DNA of 27,283 nt from JAPUDQ01 sp964532145 (GTDB taxonomy: Bacteria; Patescibacteriota; Saccharimonadia; Saccharimonadales; Saccharimonadaceae). The stretch spans positions 1-27,283 of the forward strand of contig CAZHGM010000009.1 of the NCBI GenBank assembly GCA_964532145.1, read 5' to 3'. The position numbers and the translations under genes were made by a program. Shown here one piece after another: positions 21,880-27,283 of the stretch. Numbering within the stretch: the first letter of the stretch is position 1; every line of letters starts with the position of its first letter. The notes under the pieces were generated by a model. The model had not been told where the DNA came from. It worked only from the letters and a program-made list of their open reading frames with translations, and did no database searches.

Positions 21880-22386
21880 ATGAACACGAATCTAACAAAA
21901 GGAACAAAAGGGTTTACGATCATCGAAGTCGTCCTGGTGCTTGCTATCGCCGGATTAATCTTCCTGATGGTATTTATCGCGTTGCCAACACTGCAAAGTA
22001 ACCAGCGTGATACGCAACGTCGTGATGATGTAAGCCGTATGAAAGCACAGATCAATCAATATCAGGCAAATAATAAAGGAGACGTACCGACATCTCCTGG
22101 TGCAACCCAATGTGGTGTTGTGGCTAAAACAATCGGGTCATTCATTGATAATTATTTAACAACCGGTGGTCAGCAGTATAAAGACCCGGACGGAACTGAT
22201 TACAAGACTCGCTGTAAAACAACAGATGTGGCTTCGACTGATGCTGCAGGTACGTGGTATTATGTTGTGGCAAACACCTGTAGTGGAGAAGCTCTTAAAT
22301 CACCAGCGGTTGGAAGCGCACGAGACTATGCCATTCGTATGAAGCTTGAAGGTTCAGGCATCATGTGTGTTGATAGTAAGAACTAA
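21880..22386 (+). CDS. Major type IV pilin (prepilin)
   Basis: 168 residues. A short basic leader ending in Gly is followed by the class III signal GFTIIEVVLVLAIAGLIF, with cleavage before Phe and Glu at +5. An N-terminal helix runs into a soluble domain. Four Cys (in TQCGV, TRCKT, NTCSG and IMCVD) could form two disulfides. The repeat-free C-terminal domain is variable as in other pilins. It has its own promoter and a strong terminator and sits between the assembly operon and pilD, so it is likely the abundant structural subunit rather than a minor pilin. Processing should be done by the adjacent PilD. Confidence 0.88.
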   Translation: MNTNLTKGTKGFTIIEVVLVLAIAGLIFLMVFIALPTLQSNQRDTQRRDDVSRMKAQINQYQANNKGDVPTSPGATQCGVVAKTIGSFIDNYLTTGGQQYKDPDGTDYKTRCKTTDVASTDAAGTWYYVVANTCSGEALKSPAVGSARDYAIRMKLEGSGIMCVDSKN

Positions 22387-22402
22387 GGTAGTTGATCTTA
22401 AT

Positions 22403-22440
22403 AAAAATACCTCTCTTGAAAAAAAGAGGTATTTTTTATT
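22403..22440 (+). terminator. Terminator of the major pilin gene
   Basis: Twelve paired bases (22403-22414 with 22425-22436), a 10-base loop, and a T-run reaching 22440. It isolates the pilin message from pilD. Confidence 0.92.
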
Positions 22441-22451
22441 ACGGCTATGTC

Positions 22452-22460
22452 TGCTAGCAT
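22452..22460 (+). promoter_or_regulatory. Possible extended -10 promoter of pilD
   Basis: TGCTAGCAT: TG (22452-22453) and TAGCAT (22455-22460). No good -35 is seen in the terminator tail. Transcription would start near 22467, right at the ATG preferred for pilD. Confidence 0.35.
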
Positions 22461-22467
22461 AAGGGGA

Positions 22468-23262
22468 ATGGAAGTATTTGTTTTAGCTATATTGGGGCTG
22501 TGCTTTGGCAGCTTCATCAACGCTCTTGTCTGGCGAATTCGTCACAAACGCGATATGTTACGAGAGCGTAGTGAGTGCACGCACTGCCACCATGTACTGG
22601 CGTGGTATGATTTGCTACCGCTAGTGAGCTGGCTATTGCTTCGGGGCCGCTGCCGCTACTGCCGCAAGCCAATCGATGACAGCCCAATTGTCGAGCTCGT
22701 AACTGCGGCGCTGTTCGTTGTGTCGTATGTGGCGTGGCCATTTGGCTGGACGTCAGCAGGTGTGGTGTTGTTTGTGTTGTGGCTTGTTGCGCTGATTATT
22801 CTTATCGCGTTGTCTGATTATGACCTGCGCTGGTATCTCCTGCCTGACCGGTTGATGTATCCGTTGATTGTGATTGGTGGCGGCATGAGCTATGTGAGGT
22901 TTGTCAGCATCGGCGGCCAGAGTATTACATCATGGCTGATGACGATGCTGGGGGGCGTGGTAGTAATTGCCGGGCTGTACTGGGTATTGCACCATGTATC
23001 CCGTGGTACATGGGTGGGCTACGGCGACGTCAAGCTGTCAGTATTTATTGGGAGTATACTCGGGTGGCAGGGCGCTCTCTTCAGTTTGTTTGCAGCCAAT
23101 GTAATAGGCTGTATTGTCGTGCTGCCAGCGCTGTTCGCCCAAAAACTCAATACCACGTCCAAAATCCCATTCGGGCCGTTTCTTATCACCGCTTGTATCA
23201 TTGCTTTGCTCTGGGGCGAAAGCATCATCGGCTGGTACAGCCGTGTGGTTGTTGGCCTCTGA
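22468..23262 (+). CDS. pilD: Prepilin leader peptidase / methyltransferase PilD
   Basis: A membrane aspartyl protease that cleaves and methylates prepilins. The ATG at 22468 (264 residues, starting MEVFVLAILGLCFGSFINAL) matches family N-termini better than the ATG at 22447. The cytosolic zinc loop CTHC ... CRYC is intact. The catalytic Asp pair is present: one in SDYDLRWYLLPD and one in GYGDVK. About seven to eight membrane helices are visible. No Shine-Dalgarno lies at a proper distance (AAGGGG is only one base upstream) and a -10-like box ends seven bases before the start, so the message may be leaderless. The gene follows the pilin terminator. Confidence 0.94.
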   Translation: MEVFVLAILGLCFGSFINALVWRIRHKRDMLRERSECTHCHHVLAWYDLLPLVSWLLLRGRCRYCRKPIDDSPIVELVTAALFVVSYVAWPFGWTSAGVVLFVLWLVALIILIALSDYDLRWYLLPDRLMYPLIVIGGGMSYVRFVSIGGQSITSWLMTMLGGVVVIAGLYWVLHHVSRGTWVGYGDVKLSVFIGSILGWQGALFSLFAANVIGCIVVLPALFAQKLNTTSKIPFGPFLITACIIALLWGESIIGWYSRVVVGL

Positions 23263-23279
23263 AATGCTTGTGGTATAAT
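23252..23279 (+). promoter_or_regulatory. Promoter of the minor prepilin operon
   Basis: TATAAT (23274-23279) preceded by TGG; a weak TTGGCC (23252-23257) lies at 16 bases. The -10 shares GGTATAATCAAG with the major pilin promoter. The expected start near 23286 is only about three bases before the ATG at 23289. Confidence 0.55.
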
Positions 23280-23288
23280 CAAGGAAGT

Positions 23289-24053
23289 ATGAAGAGGGAT
23301 GGGTTCACGATTCTCGAGGTCATGATATTTTTAGCGATTAGTGCTATGATGCTGCTTATAGCAGTAGTCGGTTCAGGCGAGATGGCAAAACGAGCTCGGT
23401 TCACGGGGACGGTCGATGGCGTCCAGAGCACCATCCAGCAGTATTATGAACAGGTGGTGAGCGGGGTGAATACTCGAACTGTGATTGACGGCTGCACATC
23501 TCCTAAGGCAGTAGGTACAGACTCATGTCTTTTACTTGGGAGAACAGTTACGATCAACAGCGATAAGGCATCACTGACGATTCGTTACATCGTGGGACAG
23601 CCTAATGTCACTGCCGAGGATCGAGGCGTATATGACAATATTGCCACCGCGACACTCAGTGTGAGCAACAATACTACAGAGCAAAGCGAACTGCAATGGG
23701 GCGCACAGGCTTCCTCATTCAGTCGAGGAAGCGCTCCTGAAACTGGTGAGTTACAGTGGAATGGTGACGCGGGACGTACCGATGTCGATACGGTCGCTTT
23801 TGTCCGTGACCCGCGTGGCTCGCAGATTGTGAGTTATTATTTTATGAGTGGAGCCGATATTACGAACGCACTGAAAACAGCGGCGATGAATCACGCCTCC
23901 ACAGCGCAAACAACGGCTGCGTTGTGTATTCGTAATCAAGAGGACTGGGGGGCTTCGTCGCCGGTTGCAGCGATTGTGTTTGGAGTAGGAAGCGGCTCAT
24001 CTATGATCGACAGTAATTTCCAGCCTAAGACGGGGTCGGGAGGCATATGCTAA
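23289..24053 (+). CDS. Type IV minor prepilin / pseudopilin
   Basis: 254 residues from the ATG at 23289. A longer frame upstream overlaps pilD and reads as antisense-like junk, so it is rejected. The N-terminus MKRDGFTILEVMIFLAISAM is a class III prepilin signal, cleaved after Gly with Glu at +5. The soluble part is Thr/Ser-rich with Cys pairs (DGCTSP, DSCLLL; ALCIRN, GGIC) that could form disulfides. It resembles the large pseudopilins that head minor pilin operons (FimT/PilE-type position). The promoter lies so close that the message is nearly leaderless; AAGGAAG is too close to act as a normal ribosome binding site. It overlaps the next gene by seven bases. Confidence 0.87.
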   Translation: MKRDGFTILEVMIFLAISAMMLLIAVVGSGEMAKRARFTGTVDGVQSTIQQYYEQVVSGVNTRTVIDGCTSPKAVGTDSCLLLGRTVTINSDKASLTIRYIVGQPNVTAEDRGVYDNIATATLSVSNNTTEQSELQWGAQASSFSRGSAPETGELQWNGDAGRTDVDTVAFVRDPRGSQIVSYYFMSGADITNALKTAAMNHASTAQTTAALCIRNQEDWGASSPVAAIVFGVGSGSSMIDSNFQPKTGSGGIC

Positions 24054-24598
24054 CCCGTAATGAGCGCGGTGATACAATTATCGAGGTTATTTTGGCCTGT
24101 GCTGTTTTTTCGATGGTAGCAATCAGCGCCTTTTCGATCATGCAGCGCGGCACAGCAACTGCGTATGATGCCCTGGAGCGCTCGCAGGTTCGCTTGCAGC
24201 TTAACTCACAGGCTGAGCTCCTGCAGTACCTACGAGACCAATACATAGTGTGGAATCAGAACAGTGGCGCTGCCTTGCAGGACGGTACCGCCTGGGAAGC
24301 AGCCACAAATCGGTCGCAGGCTGCTCCAGATGAGGCATATTGCCTTAACTATGCTGATCCGCAAGATGCCTTCTACCTTACTGTGGATATCGATACTCAA
24401 GTGGTAACAAAGCGAACATTTCAGGAGGCAACTGGGTTTCCAACCCCAGGGCAGGGCATTTGGGTGATTCGTGCAGCGTCAAACGGTACGGTCTCGCCTA
24501 AATATGCGGATTATTACATCATGGCGTGCTGGCCGTCAACGGCATCGAACATGCAGACTATTTCAACGGTTGTGAGGTTATATGATCCGATATTCTAG
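24047..24598 (+). CDS. pilV: PilV-like minor prepilin
   Basis: 183 residues. The signal is RGDTIIEVILACAVFSMVAI, with Asp in place of the usual Phe at +1 but Glu kept at +5. I recall this GDTIIEV form in PilV-like proteins of CPR bacteria. The N-terminal helix is followed by a soluble domain with two Cys. It overlaps the upstream minor prepilin by 7 bases and the downstream one by 17, so the set is co-translated. Named by order (V-W-X) and by the motif; the assignment to PilV is moderate. Confidence 0.8.
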   Translation: MLTRNERGDTIIEVILACAVFSMVAISAFSIMQRGTATAYDALERSQVRLQLNSQAELLQYLRDQYIVWNQNSGAALQDGTAWEAATNRSQAAPDEAYCLNYADPQDAFYLTVDIDTQVVTKRTFQEATGFPTPGQGIWVIRAASNGTVSPKYADYYIMACWPSTASNMQTISTVVRLYDPIF

Positions 24599-25166
24599 CC
24601 GATCAGGATTTACGATTATTGAGCTTATGCTTGCTATGGGTGGCTTGGCCTTTTTGCTGATATTTGTGGTGTTCTCTATTATGAATACGATGAACCTTTA
24701 CATGAAAGGCGTTGCTACCCGTCAGATCAACCAAGCTGGCCGTCAGGTGGCAGATGAGTTGTCTGACGCAGTACGGTATGGGGGGGAGGTACGTAATCTC
24801 AGTAATAGTCTTTGCGTGAAAGGATATAGTTATCTATGGGATGGGACATATGACTCTGGTGCAAAGTATTCACTTATTCGCGTCAATGACCCCTCGGCTG
24901 AATATTGCACTGCAGCACCTCCCACGCCTGCTGAGGGGTCCGCGCAAGTGCTCGTCGACAACACAGTAGTCTCAGTACTCAAGCTCGAAGCAGGATCAGT
25001 AGCAGCAGACGACGCGTCGCCGCTTGTATTGATACGTGTTGTGCTCGCCACGGCGGGAGATAACGCCCCCGTACAAGACGCCAGCGGAGACTACCAGTGT
25101 GACCCAAACAGTCAATACTGTGCGTTCGGAGAGTTTGAAACCTATGTGTATGCAAGGAATAGATAA
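24582..25166 (+). CDS. pilW: PilW-like minor prepilin
   Basis: 194 residues. The leader MIRYSSRSG is followed by FTIIELMLAMGGLAFLLIFV, a full class III signal with Glu at +5. The helix continues with polar residues (RQINQAGRQVADELSDAVRYG), as in PilW proteins. The soluble domain has Cys in SLCVKG, EYCTAA, DYQCDP and QYCAFG. It starts inside the end of pilV and lies 10 bases before the next gene. PilW-family minor pilins help form the initiating tip complex; here that is inferred from order. Confidence 0.82.
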   Translation: MIRYSSRSGFTIIELMLAMGGLAFLLIFVVFSIMNTMNLYMKGVATRQINQAGRQVADELSDAVRYGGEVRNLSNSLCVKGYSYLWDGTYDSGAKYSLIRVNDPSAEYCTAAPPTPAEGSAQVLVDNTVVSVLKLEAGSVAADDASPLVLIRVVLATAGDNAPVQDASGDYQCDPNSQYCAFGEFETYVYARNR

Positions 25167-25176
25167 GTAGGAGAAC

Positions 25177-26757
25177 ATGAACCATATGCACACCAAAACC
25201 ACTCACCAGTCTGGATTTGTATCGATCCTAACCGTACTCTTCCTTATGGTGCTCCTATCGGTATTTGTTATCTCATTTATTAAGATTGTTTCTGATGAGC
25301 AGCGCCAAGCTACCGACAATGACTTGGCGGCCAGCGCACTTGCGGCGGCACAGAGCGGTATCGAGGATGGTAAGCGTATTGTTATGTACTGTGCGAATCG
25401 TGCGAGTGATGCCGCCTGTACAGAGGTCATGAGAAGCGGCGAACTGCCAAACGGCTGTGATGTATTCCGGAAACCTTCCGCTGACATGACTAGTTTGCGT
25501 ACAAGCCTAGGGATGGAATTGTCTTCGAACGGGGATGTTGTGGTCGGCGATGATTCGTATCGTCAAGCCTACACGTGCCTGACGATTAACGGCCTTACCG
25601 ACAACATTACGATCGGGGGCAACGGCGTCAAAGAGGGCAGGAGCACCGTGAGAGCACTTAACCCGCTGGGGACCATGAGCCAAATCAAACTGACATGGAA
25701 AGGTGATAGCAGCGTTAACTACAATATCAGTAGCCCGTCGACGCTTTTCTCTCCTAAGTACGCTTGGCTTCCTCCTGCTCCTGCTAAGCCAAAGCCGCCG
25801 GTGCTAAGGGTGCAGATTATTCCGTATCAAGCAGGCAATATCAACCTCGATGATTCAGAAAAGAACTCCCGTACGCTTTATATCATACCGACAAATAACT
25901 CGACAGTCTCCCCCAACTCGCTGGTTACTGACGAGAGGGCTGCGGTGGCGGGAGAACTGCGTCAAAATAGCACGTCTCCGATAGTCTTCGCGTACTGTAC
26001 GTCTGCGAGTGGAGTGACATGCCAGAAGAGTATTACTGGTTTTACACCAGGCACATCTTACTATATTCGCACAACACTTATCTACAGCGATGCGTCGTCA
26101 CTCACGATACAAGCCTATGACGATCGATCACAGGTGTTGAAATTTAGCTCGCAGCCGTCTATCGAGGCCACGGGCCGGGCCAATGATGTCTTCAAACGAG
26201 TGAGCGCTCGCGTGACAGCTGCGACCCCAGAGTATACTGCACCCGAATATGCGCTTGAGACATCCAATACTGTTTGCAAAAATCTTGTCGTGACTGACGA
26301 CGCTGCATCGTCGAGTTATGACTGTGAGACGGTTACCGACAACAACAATGACTCTAATGGCCAGCCGGGGATTGGTGGGCCGCCTCCAGGCAACCCAAAC
26401 CTTACCCCGTGCTGGAAGGCAAAAAACCACACCTGGTATTCGCCGGAATGCTGGAAGTCATCGTCGACCAACTATACCACCTTTACCGGTGACAGCCTGC
26501 GAGGTTGCTGGTACGAGTGGGGTGATGGTAAAACGACTCCATCGAATGCAAGTAACACAAATTATTTCCACTACAACGCCGCGACCGGTACGCCGGTCGA
26601 ATGTAAGCCCGGTTCTGTAGTGCCACATGATTATCAACCACCTGCAGCACCAAGCCCTCTCGTAGGTAAAAAGGTGAAGTTTATCATTGTGCTCCATGTC
26701 CTGATGAAAGACGGCAGTTGGCGGACGGCAAGCCGTACGATCTATTTGCCGCGCTGA
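25177..26757 (+). CDS. PilX-like protein with a large extracellular C-terminal region
   Basis: 526 residues. The N-terminus SGFVSILTVLFLMVLLSVFV resembles PilX_N proteins: Gly-Phe but no Glu at +5, as is usual for PilX. A helix follows (DEQRQATDNDLAASALAAAQ). The remainder is much longer than ordinary PilX (about 170-200 residues). It contains a Pro-rich hinge (LPPAPAKPKPPVL), a beta-rich middle, a Gly/Pro/Asn linker, and a C-terminal domain with six Cys and CWYEWGDGKTT, a PKD-like WGDG turn. This suggests a minor pilin fused to an adhesive tip domain. The ATG at 25177 is three bases after AGGAG; the ATG at 25186 is an alternative. Last gene of the minor prepilin operon. Confidence 0.78.
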   Translation: MNHMHTKTTHQSGFVSILTVLFLMVLLSVFVISFIKIVSDEQRQATDNDLAASALAAAQSGIEDGKRIVMYCANRASDAACTEVMRSGELPNGCDVFRKPSADMTSLRTSLGMELSSNGDVVVGDDSYRQAYTCLTINGLTDNITIGGNGVKEGRSTVRALNPLGTMSQIKLTWKGDSSVNYNISSPSTLFSPKYAWLPPAPAKPKPPVLRVQIIPYQAGNINLDDSEKNSRTLYIIPTNNSTVSPNSLVTDERAAVAGELRQNSTSPIVFAYCTSASGVTCQKSITGFTPGTSYYIRTTLIYSDASSLTIQAYDDRSQVLKFSSQPSIEATGRANDVFKRVSARVTAATPEYTAPEYALETSNTVCKNLVVTDDAASSSYDCETVTDNNNDSNGQPGIGGPPPGNPNLTPCWKAKNHTWYSPECWKSSSTNYTTFTGDSLRGCWYEWGDGKTTPSNASNTNYFHYNAATGTPVECKPGSVVPHDYQPPAAPSPLVGKKVKFIIVLHVLMKDGSWRTASRTIYLPR

Positions 26758-26799
26758 TGCGGTGAAGTAACACTTTGGTCGTAGGAAGAGATTCTGTGT

Positions 26800-27283
26800 T
26801 TATTCGGCCTGCTTGCGGTGAAATCGTTGGTGCACTTCGCGTAGATGAGGGTCAGTGATATGAGTATATACCTGGGTAGTCGCAATATTACTATGCCCAA
26901 GCATGCCCTGAACCGAACGAAGGTCAGCACCATTCATGAGCAAATCAGTTGCAAAACTATGTCGCATCGTATGAGGCGAAACATGCTTAGTGATCCCCGC
27001 GATTAGTGCGTATTTGCTAACGAGCCGTTGGATGGTCCGTGCTGTCAGGCGCATGTCCTCGCCTCGCTTATCCGCTGGAGCTGTCCCTGTGTAGCGGATG
27101 AAAAGTGGTATATAAGAATCGTTGCGAGTCGTCAGGTAACTAGCCAGCCACTCGCTTGCTTCCGGGCTGATAAATACTGGCCGGTCTTTCTGGCCTTTAC
27201 CACGGACAGTGAATTCGCCGCGCTTGAGGTTAATATGATCGCGATTGAGGTTGACTAACTCGCTGACACGCAATCCTGAACTA
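26800..27283 (-). CDS. Tyrosine recombinase of the Xer type, C-terminal part
   Basis: The frame is open to the end of the window, so the N-terminal core-binding domain and start are missing; the apparent start at 27273 is an internal TTG. The catalytic domain is complete. GLRVSELVNL carries the first Arg, RGKGQKDRPV the Lys, and HTMRHSFATDLL the His-x-x-Arg. LGHSNIATTQVYTHI carries the His and nucleophilic Tyr. Xer recombinases resolve chromosome dimers at dif with FtsK, which is also encoded here. Many CPR genomes have one such gene, so a housekeeping XerC/XerD or XerA role is more likely than a phage integrase, but that cannot be settled without the N-terminus and the att/dif context. It is convergent with the pilX-like gene, 42 bases apart. 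Confidence 0.92.
   Translation of the reverse strand, partial: SSGLRVSELVNLNRDHINLKRGEFTVRGKGQKDRPVFISPEASEWLASYLTTRNDSYIPLFIRYTGTAPADKRGEDMRLTARTIQRLVSKYALIAGITKHVSPHTMRHSFATDLLMNGADLRSVQGMLGHSNIATTQVYTHITDPHLREVHQRFHRKQAE

Noticed and set aside
22932..24053. 373-codon open frame on the plus strand that includes the first minor prepilin
   Set aside because: The first 119 codons overlap pilD in another frame and have no coding character. A promoter and a prepilin signal start at 23274-23289, so the gene begins at 23289.

Overview
The window looks like a chromosome segment of a Patescibacteria/CPR bacterium, most likely a Saccharibacteria (TM7)-type lineage. I infer this from the gene set (an RNase J with a long N-terminal extension, FtsK, an rpsF-ssb-rpsR block without rplI, and a compact PilMNO-PilB-PilT-PilC cluster with several prepilins), not from a search. 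TGA clearly acts as a stop (ftsK, pilM, pilO), so the TGA=Gly code of some CPR lineages does not apply. Two runs of exactly 10 N (832-841 and 13807-13816) look like assembly placeholders.

Layout. 1-710: the end of a phosphotransferase-like gene and a convergent small P-loop gene. 733-5397: RNase J and FtsK, each with good sigma70-type promoters. 5404-9311: a translation and repair block (an unknown protein, S6, SSB, S18, a four-helix-bundle S23-type protein, EF-P, a TlyA-type rRNA methyltransferase). 9312-10917: a GC-rich gene for a secreted protein with its own promoter and a strong terminator, unlike its surroundings in composition. 10923-11999: YchF on the minus strand. 12007-26757: a type IV pilus locus, made of a TPR membrane protein, a large secreted adhesin-like protein (split by a gap), PilM, PilN, PilO, a small membrane protein, PilB, PilT, PilC, a separately transcribed major pilin with its own terminator, the prepilin peptidase PilD, and a minor prepilin operon (a pseudopilin, PilV-, PilW- and PilX-like). 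26800 to the end: the C-terminal part of a Xer-type tyrosine recombinase on the minus strand.

The most unusual signal is a set of short degenerate repeats with 7-base (once 8-base) periodicity placed just after stop codons across the 5.4-8.5 kb block. In one place two such arrays form inverted repeats that exactly bracket the four-helix-bundle gene: the last left heptad supplies its ATG and the right array begins on the base after its stop codon. About 0.9 kb upstream, between rpsF and ssb, the same two ends lie almost back to back with no gene between them. This reads as a filled and an empty version of one tiny mobile cassette. Related heptads lie in the ssb-rpsR and efp-tlyA gaps, and four perfect copies sit in frame inside ychF.

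Promoters in the window are unusually uniform: most have a TGn extended -10, usually with a 17-base spacer. A few predicted start sites (ychF, pilD, the first minor prepilin) lie so close to their presumed -10 box that the messages would be nearly leaderless. All functional statements rest on reading motifs by eye; no search or structure prediction was run.
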